24,393 bases of DNA from VAZQ01 sp036522235 (lineage in GTDB: Bacteria; Pseudomonadota; Alphaproteobacteria; Rhizobiales; Xanthobacteraceae), in the NCBI GenBank assembly GCA_036522235.1, contig DATDGG010000244.1, positions 1 through 24,393 on the forward strand, in the 5' to 3' direction. The position numbers and the translations under genes are program-made. This document shows positions 15,987 to 24,018 of the stretch, one piece after another. The number at the start of each line of letters is the position of its first letter. Position 1 is the stretch's first letter. Below the pieces are notes generated by a model that saw only the letters and a program-made list of their open reading frames with translations, did not search any database and was not told the DNA's origin.

Positions 15987-16049
15987 TTGCACCCTGTCCG
16001 CGCAGCGGATAAGAAGCGCCGGGGCCAAGCAGCCGGACGGGACAAAGTG
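15987..16049 (+). promoter_or_regulatory. lepB1 upstream region shared with lepB2
   Basis: This segment resembles 16937-17002 upstream of the second lepB: TTGCAC at 15987 (TTGCGC in the other copy), then CAGCGGATAAGAAG (CAGCGGGTAGAAG) and a GGGGCC block, at nearly the same distance from the ATG. TTGCAC and ATAAGA 16 bases later could form a promoter, which would be needed after the terminator at 15926-15956. Confidence 0.4.
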
Positions 16050-16799
16050 ATGAGTGTGACCCTCGAGAGCAAACGCCGGCACGGCCTCGGCGAGACGCTG
16101 TTCCTGGTCGGCGCCGTGCTCATGCTTTTCGCCGCCCGCATCCTCCTGTTTCAGCCGTTCAACATTCCTTCCGGCTCGATGGAGGAGACGCTGCTGGTCG
16201 GCGATTATCTGTTCGTCTCGAAATTTTCCTACGGCTACAGCCACTACTCCCTGCCGTTCTCGCCGCCGCTCTTCGCCGGCCGCATCTCGTCGGCCGAGCC
16301 TCAGCGCGGCGATGTCGTCGTGTTCCGGTTGCCCAAGGACGATACGGTCGACTACATCAAGCGCGTGGTCGGGCTCCCCGGCGATCGCATCCAGATGATC
16401 AACGGGCTCCTTCACATCAACGGCGCGCCGGTGAAGCGCGAGCGCATCGAGGACTATGTCGATACCGACGAAAATGGCGCGACCGTGCGGATCAAGCGTT
16501 GGCGCGAGACGCTGCCCAACGGCGTGAGCTATACCACCCTCGAGCTGATCGAAAACGGCTTCTACGACAATACGCCGGTCTACGAGGTGCCGAGCGGGCA
16601 TTACTTCATGATGGGCGACAATCGCGACAATTCCACCGACAGCCGCGTGCTCAGCCAGGTCGGCTACGTGCCGCTCGAAAATCTGATCGGTCGCGCCCAG
16701 CTCATTTTTTTCTCGATTAGGGGTGGATTGCATCCATGGGAAGTGCAGGATTGGCCCGCGAGCGTGCGCTGGGGGCGCTTGTTCAAGATCGTGCGGTGA
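16050..16799 (+). CDS. lepB: signal peptidase I, first tandem copy
   Basis: This 249-residue inner-membrane serine protease is predicted to remove signal peptides from Sec- and Tat-exported proteins. One N-terminal membrane helix lies at about 14-34. Catalytic Ser43 is in NIPSGSMEETLLVGDYLFV and the general base Lys104 is in DYIKRVVGLPGDRI; MMGDNRDNSTDSR is the conserved box E. ATG 16050 (MSVTLES) is chosen because it lines up with MSVTPGV of copy 2 and has GGACGGGA upstream; a TTG further upstream is unlikely. Both copies keep all catalytic residues and are strongly similar along their length. They differ mainly in the N-terminal segment and around residues 135-180 (copy 1 DTDENGATVRIK, copy 2 DEERRSPPAQ). 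Confidence 0.94.
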   Translation: MSVTLESKRRHGLGETLFLVGAVLMLFAARILLFQPFNIPSGSMEETLLVGDYLFVSKFSYGYSHYSLPFSPPLFAGRISSAEPQRGDVVVFRLPKDDTVDYIKRVVGLPGDRIQMINGLLHINGAPVKRERIEDYVDTDENGATVRIKRWRETLPNGVSYTTLELIENGFYDNTPVYEVPSGHYFMMGDNRDNSTDSRVLSQVGYVPLENLIGRAQLIFFSIRGGLHPWEVQDWPASVRWGRLFKIVR

Positions 16800-16821
16800 G
16801 GCGGGAAGAGGGCGCCGACAC

Positions 16822-16854
16822 GGTTCCCAAGCCTGCGGCTGGGCGCTTGGAACC
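16822..16854. other. inverted repeat between the two lepB genes
   Basis: GGTTCC-C-AAGC (16822-16832) pairs with GCTTGGAACC (16845-16854) through ten base pairs with one bulged C, around a loop of about 12 bases. No T-run follows, so it is not a standard terminator. It could be a processing or mRNA stability element, or a weak terminator. It lies 23 bases after the lepB1 stop. Confidence 0.45.
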
Positions 16855-16936
16855 GAAGCTGGAAAACGCGTCAAACCATTGAAAATACGCGAGACTTCGT
16901 GTGTGGACACTTTTGCATGAAGTCCTGCGGCTCTCG

Positions 16937-17002
16937 TTGCGCGCTGCCCACCCAGCGGGTAGAAGTGCGCGGGGCCCCTAAAGAGGACGGAATCAGAGGC
17001 AA
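16937..17002 (+). promoter_or_regulatory. lepB2 upstream region shared with lepB1
   Basis: This is the counterpart of 15987-16049. It begins with TTGCGC and includes CAGCGGGTAGAAG and GCGGGGCCC before AGAGGCAA, a reasonable ribosome binding site, and the ATG at 17003. Its similarity to the first copy shows that the duplication reached beyond the coding sequence. Confidence 0.4.
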
Positions 17003-17752
17003 ATGAGCGTGACCCCCGGAGTAAAGCGCCAGGAAGGCGGCATCGCGGAAACCGTGCGCGTGATCGTGCACGCGCTGATCATCGCGCTCGTCATTCGCAC
17101 CTTCCTGTTCCAGCCGTTCAATATTCCGTCGGGCTCGATGGAAAACACACTGCTGGTCGGCGATTATCTGTTCGTTTCCAAATACTCCTACGGCTACACG
17201 CACTACTCGCTGCCGTTCTCGCCGCCGCTGTTCTCGGGCCGCGTCTGGTCGGCCGACCCGCAACGCGGCGACATCGTGGTGTTTCGGTTGCCGAAGGACG
17301 ACTCGATCGACTACATCAAGCGCGTGATCGGGCTGCCGGGCGACCGCATCCAGATGATCGGCGGGGTGCTCCACATCAACGGCCAGCCGGTAAAGCGCGA
17401 GCGCCTGGAGGACTTCGTCGACGAGGAGCGTCGGTCCCCGCCGGCGCAGCGCTGGCGCGAGACGCTGCCGAACGGCGTGAGCTTCGTGACGCTCAAGGCG
17501 CCCCAGGGCGGCTACAAGGACAACACGGACGTCTATGAGGTGCCGCCCGGGCATTTCTTCATGATGGGCGACAATCGCGACAATTCCACCGACAGCCGCT
17601 TCCTCGGCGACGTCGGCTACGTGCCGCTCGAAAATATCATCGGCCGCGCGCAGGTCATCTTCTTCTCGATCGGCGGCGGCGAGCATGCGTGGGAAGTGTG
17701 GACGTGGCCGTGGGCCGTGCGGTGGGGGCGCTTATTCTCGATCGTGCGATGA
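17003..17752 (+). CDS. lepB: signal peptidase I, second tandem copy
   Basis: This 249-residue copy has the same layout as the first: one membrane helix at about 15-36, Ser45 in NIPSGSMENTLLVGDYLFV, Lys106 in DYIKRVIGLPGDRI, and MMGDNRDNSTDSR. Nothing suggests loss of function. Its TGA (17750-17752) overlaps the ATG of rnc (17749-17751), so this copy is the one coupled to the rnc-era-recO group. In many alphaproteobacteria a single lepB sits at this place, so copy 2 is probably the ancestral position and copy 1 may be freer to diverge. That order is inference. Confidence 0.95.
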   Translation: MSVTPGVKRQEGGIAETVRVIVHALIIALVIRTFLFQPFNIPSGSMENTLLVGDYLFVSKYSYGYTHYSLPFSPPLFSGRVWSADPQRGDIVVFRLPKDDSIDYIKRVIGLPGDRIQMIGGVLHINGQPVKRERLEDFVDEERRSPPAQRWRETLPNGVSFVTLKAPQGGYKDNTDVYEVPPGHFFMMGDNRDNSTDSRFLGDVGYVPLENIIGRAQVIFFSIGGGEHAWEVWTWPWAVRWGRLFSIVR

Positions 17753-18585
17753 GCCGCAGGCGGAGCCCCAACCCCGCCTCCGCCGCAAGCCAGGGATCCG
17801 AACCGTTGAGCGACGGCGACCAGGCGAACCGCCCCGCGATCATCGAGGACCGCGCGCCTGGAACAGCTGAGACCAAGCGCCCGCGCCGCCGCGCCTCCGG
17901 GCTCGAAGCCCGCATCGGCTATCGCTTCACCGATCCGGCGCTGCTCGATCACGCGCTCACGCATATTTCCGCGCTCGCCGGCGTGCGCAACCGGTCCGGC
18001 AGCTATCAGCGGCTTGAATTCCTGGGCGATCACGTGCTCGGCCTTGTCGTCTCCGACATGCTGTTTCGCGCCTTTCCGCGCGCCGACGAGGGGGAATTGT
18101 CGCGGCGGCTGGCCGACCTCGTGCGCAAGGAGGCTTGCGCCGACGTGGCGCAGGCGATCGAGCTCGGCGCCGCCATCAGGCTCGGGGCCTCCGAGAGCAA
18201 TGCCGGCGGGCGTAGCCGCGTCGCGATCCTCGCCGACGTGTGCGAGGCGCTGATCGGCGCCGTCTTCGTCGATGGCGGCTACACGGCGGCGGCGGCGGTG
18301 ATCACCCGGTTCTGGGACGCTCGCATGCGCGCGCCCAAGCGGCCTTTGCGCGACGCCAAGACCATGCTGCAGGAATGGGCGCAGGCGCAGGGACTGCCGA
18401 CCCCGGCCTATCGCGAGGTCGAGCGCAAGGGGCCGGACCACGATCCTGAGTTCCGCGTCACCGTGGAGCTGCCCGATCGCCTGCCGGCGGAAGGGACCGG
18501 CCGCTCCAAACGCTCCGCCGAGCAGGCCGCGGCATCCGTCATGCTGACCCGCGAAGGCGTGGCGGCGGAACGCCTCGATGGCTGA
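17749..18585 (+). CDS. rnc: ribonuclease III
   Basis: This 278-residue double-strand-specific endoribonuclease is predicted to process rRNA precursors and other duplex RNA. The signature YQRLEFLGDHVLGL contains Glu90 and Asp94; LADVCEALIGAVFVDGGY supplies Asp163 and Glu166, so the magnesium site is complete. The double-stranded RNA binding domain follows (~205-275), with KTMLQEWAQAQG, YREVERKGPDHDPEF and KRSAEQAAA. About 50 residues precede the domain and are low in complexity (Ser, Pro, Arg, Ala), making the protein longer than E. coli RNase III (226 aa). ATG 17749 overlaps the lepB2 stop. The 3' end overlaps era by eight bases. Confidence 0.95.
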   Translation: MSRRRSPNPASAASQGSEPLSDGDQANRPAIIEDRAPGTAETKRPRRRASGLEARIGYRFTDPALLDHALTHISALAGVRNRSGSYQRLEFLGDHVLGLVVSDMLFRAFPRADEGELSRRLADLVRKEACADVAQAIELGAAIRLGASESNAGGRSRVAILADVCEALIGAVFVDGGYTAAAAVITRFWDARMRAPKRPLRDAKTMLQEWAQAQGLPTPAYREVERKGPDHDPEFRVTVELPDRLPAEGTGRSKRSAEQAAASVMLTREGVAAERLDG

Positions 18586-19501
18586 GCCGGAGAGCGCTGC
18601 AGCGGCCGAGCGGCGCTGCGGGTTCGTTGCGCTGATCGGCGCCCCCAATGTCGGCAAGTCGACCTTGATCAACGCCATCGTCGGCGCCAAGGTGGCGATC
18701 GTCTCCCACAAGGTTCAGACCACCAGGGCGCTGCTGCGCGGCATCGCCACGGCGGCGCATGCCCAGCTCGTCTTCATCGACACGCCGGGGATATTTGCGC
18801 CCCGCCGCCGGCTCGACCGCGCCATGGTGGCGGGGGCCTGGACGGGCGCCGGCGATGCCGACATCGTCGGCGCGCTCGTCGATGCCAGGCGCGGCCTCGA
18901 CGCGGAGACCGCTGCCCTCCTGGAGCGGCTCGGCGGCGTGCAACGGCCGAAAATCCTCATCATCAACAAGATCGACCTCGTCGAGAAGCCGACGCTGCTC
19001 GCGCTCGTCCAGGACGCGACCGCGCGCGTCGCGTTCGCCGCGACCTTCTTGGTGTCGGCGCTGACCGGCGACGGCGTCGCCGACCTCAAGCAATGGCTCG
19101 CTCGCGAGGTGCCGCTCGGGCCGTGGCACTATCCCGAGGATCAGCTCACCGACGCGCCGCTGCGGCAACTCGCCGCCGAGATCACGCGCGAGAAGCTCTA
19201 TTTGCGCCTGCACCAGGAATTGCCCTATCAATCGACGGTCGAAACCAGTTCGTGGAAAGACCTCAAGGACGGTTCCGTGCGCGTCGAGCAGACGATCTAT
19301 GTCGAGCGCGAGAGCCAGCGGAAGATCGTGCTGGGCAAGGGCGGGCAAACCATCAAGGCGATCGGCGCGGACGCCCGGCGCGAGATCGCCGCGATGGCCG
19401 AGCAGCCGGTGCATCTATTCCTGTTCGTCAAGGTGCGCGAGGCCTGGGGCGACGATCCGGAACGCTACCGCGAGATGGGCCTGGAGTTTCCGAGGGAGTA
19501 G
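18578..19501 (+). CDS. era: GTPase Era
   Basis: This 307-residue GTPase is predicted to bind the 3' end of 16S rRNA and assist 30S subunit maturation. G motifs are complete: G1 GAPNVGKST (21-29), G2 Thr in QTTR, G3 DTPG (68-71), G4 NKID (130-133), G5 SAL (160-162). The C-terminal KH domain holds GKGGQTIKAIG (253-263) in the usual context ERESQRKIVLGKGG. ATG 18578 lies inside the end of rnc (eight-base overlap), indicating coupled translation, and rnc-era adjacency is widespread. No oddities were seen. Confidence 0.97.
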   Translation: MAEPESAAAAERRCGFVALIGAPNVGKSTLINAIVGAKVAIVSHKVQTTRALLRGIATAAHAQLVFIDTPGIFAPRRRLDRAMVAGAWTGAGDADIVGALVDARRGLDAETAALLERLGGVQRPKILIINKIDLVEKPTLLALVQDATARVAFAATFLVSALTGDGVADLKQWLAREVPLGPWHYPEDQLTDAPLRQLAAEITREKLYLRLHQELPYQSTVETSSWKDLKDGSVRVEQTIYVERESQRKIVLGKGGQTIKAIGADARREIAAMAEQPVHLFLFVKVREAWGDDPERYREMGLEFPRE

Positions 19502-19545
19502 CATCGTCCGCAACCGGCGGCGGCGGACAAGGCGAAACGGCTCTT

Positions 19546-20295
19546 ATGCAATGGGTTGACGAGGCCATTGTGCTGGGTGTGCGGCGGCACGGGGAAGCGA
19601 GCGCCATCCTCGAGGTGATGACGCGCGCGCATGGCCGTCATCTGGGCCTGGTGCGCGGCGCCGCCGGCGCGCGGCTGTGCCCGGTGCTGCAGCCGGGCAA
19701 CCGCGTCAGCGTCACCTGGCGGGCGCGCCTCGACGAACATCTGGGAAACTATGCGGTCGAGGGACTTGATCTCGCCGCCGCGCACTTTCTCGACGCTGCG
19801 CACGCGCTCTATGGGCTCGCGCATGTGGCGGCGCTGTGCCGCCTGCTGCCGGAACGCGATCCGCATCCGCAGATCCACGCGACGCTCGAACATGTGCTCG
19901 ACCAGCTCCTCGATGCGCGGCGTGCCGGAGCCCGCATGGCGCGCTTCGAGCTGCAATTGCTCGCCGAGCTCGGCTTTGGCCTCGATCTTGCGAGCTGCGC
20001 CGCGACCGGCTCGACCGCGGAGCTCGTCTACGTCTCGCCCAAGAGCGGCCGCGCGGTCTCGCGCACGGCCGGCCATCCCTGGCGCGACAAGCTCATGCGC
20101 CTTCCGGCCTTTCTGGGCGATCCTGAACCGGAGGAGCCGCCGTCCGCCGCCGATCTCGCCGACGGCTTCGCGGTCACCGGCTTTTTCCTGGCCCGGCACG
20201 TGCTCGAACCGCGCGGGCTCGCCTTGCCGGACGCGCGTACCAACTTCGTGAAGGCGGTCGTGGCCGCCCTGCAGACCGCGCCCGCGATGTCCTAA
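19546..20295 (+). CDS. recO: DNA repair protein RecO
   Basis: This 249-residue recombination mediator is expected to act with RecR to load RecA on SSB-coated gaps. The N-terminal OB-fold reads MQWVDEAIVLGVRRHGEASAILEVMTRAHGRHLGLVRGA; a helical C-terminal domain follows (ARFELQLLAELGFGLDLASCAATG). The four-cysteine zinc site found in some RecO proteins is absent, as is common in proteobacteria. ATG 19546 is chosen by homology; the ribosome binding site is weak. It follows era by 44 bases and completes the rnc-era-recO group. Confidence 0.93.
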   Translation: MQWVDEAIVLGVRRHGEASAILEVMTRAHGRHLGLVRGAAGARLCPVLQPGNRVSVTWRARLDEHLGNYAVEGLDLAAAHFLDAAHALYGLAHVAALCRLLPERDPHPQIHATLEHVLDQLLDARRAGARMARFELQLLAELGFGLDLASCAATGSTAELVYVSPKSGRAVSRTAGHPWRDKLMRLPAFLGDPEPEEPPSAADLADGFAVTGFFLARHVLEPRGLALPDARTNFVKAVVAALQTAPAMS

Positions 20296-20369
20296 AAGGT
20301 CGTCGGAGCGGCGGTCATGGCGACGCTTCATCGCTTGTTCGGGGCGCCTTCGCGCGCTACCCATGCGGC

Positions 20370-22649
20370 ATGGGCAAGCAATTGATTCCCCCGCCGAACG
20401 GCAACGTGGAAGAGATCGCGCTACGCGAAGCGCTCGAGCAGCGTTACCTCTGGTATGCGCTTTCCACCATCATGCATCGCGCCTTGCCGGACGCGCGCGA
20501 CGGGCTCAAGCCCGTCCACCGGCGGATCCTCTACGGCATGCGCCTGCTGCGGCTCGACCCTGACGCCGCGTTCAAGAAATCGGCCAAGATCGTCGGCGAC
20601 GTGATGGGCAGCTTCCATCCGCATGGCGACCAGGCGATCTATGACGCGCTGGTGCGGCTCGCGCAGGATTTCGCCTCGCGCTATCCGCTGGTCGACGGTC
20701 AGGGCAATTTCGGCAATATCGACGGCGATAACGCCGCGGCCTACCGATATACCGAAGCGCGCATGACCGAGGTCGCGAACCTCCTCATGGACGGCATCGA
20801 CGAGGACGCGATCGACTTCCGGCCGACCTATGACGGCTCGGGCCAGGAGCCATCCGTGCTGCCGGGCGCCTTCCCGAACCTCTTGGCCAACGGGTCGCAA
20901 GGCATCGCGGTCGGCATGGCAACCTCGATACCGCCGCACAACGCGGCCGAGCTCTGCGACGCGGCCTTGCATCTCATCGACAATCCCAATGCCCGTAGTC
21001 GGACGCTCCTGAAATACGTTCAGGGACCGGATTTTCCGACCGGCGGCGTCGTGGTCGATCCGCGCGAGGCGATCGCGGAAGCCTATACGACCGGGCGCGG
21101 TTCCTTCCGGGTGCGCGCGCGCTGGTGCAAGGAGGAGACCGGCCGCGGCACTTACGTCGTGGTCATCACCGAAATCCCCTGGCTGTTGCCGAAGTCGCGG
21201 TTGGTCGAAAAAATCGCCGAGCTGCTCAATGAGCGCAAGCTCCCGCTGGTCGCCGACGTGCGCGACGAATCCGCGGAAGACGTTCGGCTGGTGATCGAGC
21301 CGCGCTCGCGCACGGTCGACGCCGAAGTGCTGATGGAATCTCTCTTCAAGCTCACCGAGCTCGAGAGCCGCATTCCGCTCAACATGAACGTGCTGGTGAA
21401 GGGCAGAATCCCCAAAGTCGTCGGCCTGGCGGAGGCGCTGACCGAGTGGCTCGCGCACCGGCGCGAGGTGCTGGTGCGGCGCGCGAATTTCCGCCTCGCG
21501 CAGATCGACCATCGCCTCGAGGTGCTCGGCGGCTATCTGGTGGCCTATCTCAATCTGGACAAGGTCATCAAGATCATCCGCACCGAGGACGAGCCCAAGC
21601 CGGTGCTGATCAAGACCTTCAAGATTTCCGATGTGCAGGCCGACGCGATCCTCAACATGCGCTTGCGCAACTTGCGCAAGCTCGAGGAAATGGAGATCCG
21701 CCGGGAGGACAAGGATTTGCGCACCGAGCGCAAGACGCTCAAGGAGCTCGTCGGCTCGGAACAGCTGCAGTGGAAGAAGATTGCTGACGAGATCAAGGCG
21801 GTGCGGGAGAAATATGGTCCCAAGACGCCGCTCGGAAAGCGCCGCACGAGCTTTGCCGAGGCACCCGAGCACGACATGGCGGCGATCGAGGAGGCCCTGG
21901 TCGAGCGCGAGCCGGTCACCATCGTGGTATCCGAAAAGGGCTGGATTCGCGCGCTGCGGGGCACGGTGACCGACCTCGCCGGCATCGCCTTCAAGGCCGA
22001 CGACGGCTTGAAATTCGCGTTTGCGGCCGAGACCACCTCGAAGGTGCTGGTGGTGGCGACCAACGGGCGCTTCTACACGCTCGATGCCGCCAAGCTTCCG
22101 GGCGGACGCGGCCACGGCGAGCCGATCAGGCTGTTCATCGATCTCGAGCAGGACGGCGATCTGGTCGCGGTGTTCCGCTATCAGGGCGGGCGCAAGTTTC
22201 TCCTCGCGAGCGTACAAGGGCGCGGTTTCGTCGTGCCCGAGGACGAGTGCCTCGGCAATACCCGCAAGGGCAAGCAGGTGCTCAACGTCAAGGCGCCCGA
22301 TCAGGCCCGCGCGGTGGCAGCGGTCGAAGGGGAGCTCGTCGCCTCGATCGGCGAGAACCGCAAGATGGTCATCTTTCCGCTCGACCAGGTACCCGACATG
22401 ACACGCGGGCGGGGCGTGCGCCTGCAGCGCTTCAAGGACGGCGGACTGTCCGACCTCAAGACGTTCAAGGCGGCTGACGGCCTGACCTGGATCGATAGCG
22501 CGGGACGGTCGTTCACGTCCGCCCTCAAGGAGCTCGCCGACTGGCGCGGCAATCGCTCCGACGCCGGGCGCCTGGCGCCCAAGGGTTTTCCGCGCACCAA
22601 CAAATTCGGCGCGGCGGCGGCCAACGGCAAGGATTCCGAGGCGCAGTAG
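20370..22649 (+). CDS. parC: DNA topoisomerase IV subunit A
   Basis: This 759-residue subunit is predicted to break and rejoin DNA, with ParE, to decatenate daughter chromosomes. The breakage domain carries LPDARDGLKPVHRRILYGM (39-57) and catalytic Tyr127 in AAAYRYTEARM. A coiled-coil region follows (~430-490), and the C-terminal part forms a beta-pinwheel with few, degenerate blades. It is assigned as ParC rather than GyrA by its length, the short C-terminal domain and the DLDPDAAFKKSAKIVGDVMG-like context (here RLDPDAAFKK). In the quinolone-determining region HPHGDQAIYDAL, the position equivalent to E. coli Ser80 is Gln88 and to Glu84 is Asp92. No good Shine-Dalgarno precedes ATG 20370. The start is 74 bases after recO, and the gene converges with the anti-sigma gene. 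Confidence 0.95.
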   Translation: MGKQLIPPPNGNVEEIALREALEQRYLWYALSTIMHRALPDARDGLKPVHRRILYGMRLLRLDPDAAFKKSAKIVGDVMGSFHPHGDQAIYDALVRLAQDFASRYPLVDGQGNFGNIDGDNAAAYRYTEARMTEVANLLMDGIDEDAIDFRPTYDGSGQEPSVLPGAFPNLLANGSQGIAVGMATSIPPHNAAELCDAALHLIDNPNARSRTLLKYVQGPDFPTGGVVVDPREAIAEAYTTGRGSFRVRARWCKEETGRGTYVVVITEIPWLLPKSRLVEKIAELLNERKLPLVADVRDESAEDVRLVIEPRSRTVDAEVLMESLFKLTELESRIPLNMNVLVKGRIPKVVGLAEALTEWLAHRREVLVRRANFRLAQIDHRLEVLGGYLVAYLNLDKVIKIIRTEDEPKPVLIKTFKISDVQADAILNMRLRNLRKLEEMEIRREDKDLRTERKTLKELVGSEQLQWKKIADEIKAVREKYGPKTPLGKRRTSFAEAPEHDMAAIEEALVEREPVTIVVSEKGWIRALRGTVTDLAGIAFKADDGLKFAFAAETTSKVLVVATNGRFYTLDAAKLPGGRGHGEPIRLFIDLEQDGDLVAVFRYQGGRKFLLASVQGRGFVVPEDECLGNTRKGKQVLNVKAPDQARAVAAVEGELVASIGENRKMVIFPLDQVPDMTRGRGVRLQRFKDGGLSDLKTFKAADGLTWIDSAGRSFTSALKELADWRGNRSDAGRLAPKGFPRTNKFGAAAANGKDSEAQ

Positions 22650-22655
22650 CCGCTT

Positions 22656-23327
22656 TCAGGAAACTTCCGCGCGCAGCATTCGCCCCCCATAGGCGCGGTT
22701 GGCGAAGATCACCAGCGTGACCGCCGCGACATGCACGGCCACATCGGTCGCGCTGGCGTCATAGGGGTGAAAGAAAACCAGCAAGGTGGCCGCGGCGGCG
22801 GCCGAGGCGAAGCCTGCGACGGCGGCGGTGAGGTTCGGCCGCAGCGTATGGCCACGTCGCAGCATCCCAAGCAGGAGCGCCGACAGCGGGACCGAGAGCG
22901 CGAGGATGAAGGCCAGGCAATCCTTGGTGTCGTTGAAGTCCGCCGCATGGGTGTCGGGCACCAGCCAGGCCCGCAGGCAGCCGGCGCCGCTCGCGCCGAG
23001 CCAGAGCAGCGCCGGCGGCAGCGGCAGCAGCGCCCAGCGCTCGCTACGGTCGGGCAGGCTCAGCTCGAACGCCGCGACGGCGGCGAGCACCATGGTGAGG
23101 GCCGACCCGATCAGCGAAAGCCACATGTCGGGAGCAGCCGCGAGGCGCGCCGCGACGGCGGGCCGGTCCGCGACCGCCGCCAGCGTGAACGCGATGGCGG
23201 CAACCAGCGACAGCCAGAGCAGCGAGCGCCGGCCGGGCGGCGGCAAACGCCGGACCGGTTCGAGTTCGGCCGTGAGCTTGAGGATGACGGCCTCGTGCCG
23301 CGATTGCGCCTGGGAGGTGGGTGCCAT
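22656..23327 (-). CDS. DUF1109/NrsF-like membrane anti-sigma factor
   Basis: This 223-residue protein has a short cytoplasmic N-terminus with a predicted helix (EAVILKLTAELEPVRRLPPP) and then about six membrane helices, the layout of the DUF1109/NrsF family that holds SigF-type ECF sigma factors inactive at the membrane. Two cysteines are visible, Cys117 (GAGCLRAW) and Cys137 (TKDCLAF); in Caulobacter NrsF paired cysteines are reported to be needed for the metal response, but equivalence is not established here. It starts five bases after the sigma factor stop (TAA), so the two are in one operon. The assignment rests on topology, context and recalled family features. Confidence 0.85.
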   Translation of the reverse strand: MAPTSQAQSRHEAVILKLTAELEPVRRLPPPGRRSLLWLSLVAAIAFTLAAVADRPAVAARLAAAPDMWLSLIGSALTMVLAAVAAFELSLPDRSERWALLPLPPALLWLGASGAGCLRAWLVPDTHAADFNDTKDCLAFILALSVPLSALLLGMLRRGHTLRPNLTAAVAGFASAAAAATLLVFFHPYDASATDVAVHVAAVTLVIFANRAYGGRMLRAEVS

Positions 23328-23332
23328 GGGCC

Positions 23333-23944
23333 TTACCCCGTTTGACCGAGGCGCGCCCGCAGCGACTTGAGGGCGCGATGGAGATTGACCTTGAGCGATC
23401 CGGTGCTGCGTCCGGTGGCGGCTGCCGTCTCGGCCAGCGAGCGCTCCTGCAGGACCAGGTGCTGAACCGCCTCCCGCTGGCGCGCCGGCAAATCCGCGAC
23501 TGCTTCGCCGAGCCGGCGGGTCGCCTCGGGGCCAAAGGCTGAGCGCCCGGTCCCTGCCGATTCGTCGGTATGGCGCTCATAGGCGAGCGGCGCATGGATC
23601 TCGCGCACCGCATGCCTGCCGGTCTTGCGCAGGAGATCGACGGCACGGCGCTCGGCAATGACCGCAAGCCACGCGGTGAATGACCGCGCGGGGTCGTAGG
23701 TCTGACGTGCCCGGTGCACGGTCACGAGCGTATCCTGGACCACATCGTCGATCCGATCAGCCGGAACCCCCTGCCGCCGGGCGACGCCGGCAATCACGCC
23801 CACGCAATCGCGCAGCAGGGCTTCGTAGGCGGCCCTATCGCCAGCCTGCGCGGCGGCCATCCAGGCTGCGCGCTGGGCATCCTCCGGGCTCCTCGGTCGC
23901 GCCTCTGGCAATGGGGCCGCTCGCTCCTCTATTCGCCGCGCCAT
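23333..23944 (-). CDS. ECF RNA polymerase sigma factor (SigF/ECF16-like)
   Basis: This protein of up to 203 residues has sigma region 2 (AAQAGDRAAYEALLRD, DDVVQDTLVTVHRARQTYDP, FTAWLAVIAERRAVDLLRK; ~32-107) and region 4 (LPARQREAVQHLVLQERSLAETAAATGRSTGSLKVNLHRALKSLR; ~152-196). Spacing and the following DUF1109 protein fit the SigF/ECF16-type group, which in Caulobacter answers heavy-metal stress. ATG 23944 gives about 30 residues ahead of region 2. A promoter-like GTAACC-N16-CGAA overlaps this start, so translation may instead begin at TTG 23911 or ATG 23860. It is co-transcribed with the anti-sigma gene. Confidence 0.9.
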   Translation of the reverse strand: MARRIEERAAPLPEARPRSPEDAQRAAWMAAAQAGDRAAYEALLRDCVGVIAGVARRQGVPADRIDDVVQDTLVTVHRARQTYDPARSFTAWLAVIAERRAVDLLRKTGRHAVREIHAPLAYERHTDESAGTGRSAFGPEATRRLGEAVADLPARQREAVQHLVLQERSLAETAAATGRSTGSLKVNLHRALKSLRARLGQTG

Positions 23945-23957
23945 CGGTGAAGGTTAC
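23932..23957 (-). promoter_or_regulatory. candidate SigF-type autoregulatory promoter
   Basis: On the minus strand GTAACC (23952-23957) is followed by exactly 16 bases and CGAA (23932-23935). This matches, as I remember it, the motif reported for Caulobacter SigF promoters. It lies directly at the start of the SigF-like gene, as expected for autoregulation, but its -10 falls inside the longest form of the coding frame. Confidence 0.45.
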
Positions 23958-24018
23958 GGGGCGTTGAGCGATTTCGGTCGCGGGAACCAATTCCGGCGGC
24001 CGATCGCGATGTCCCGCA

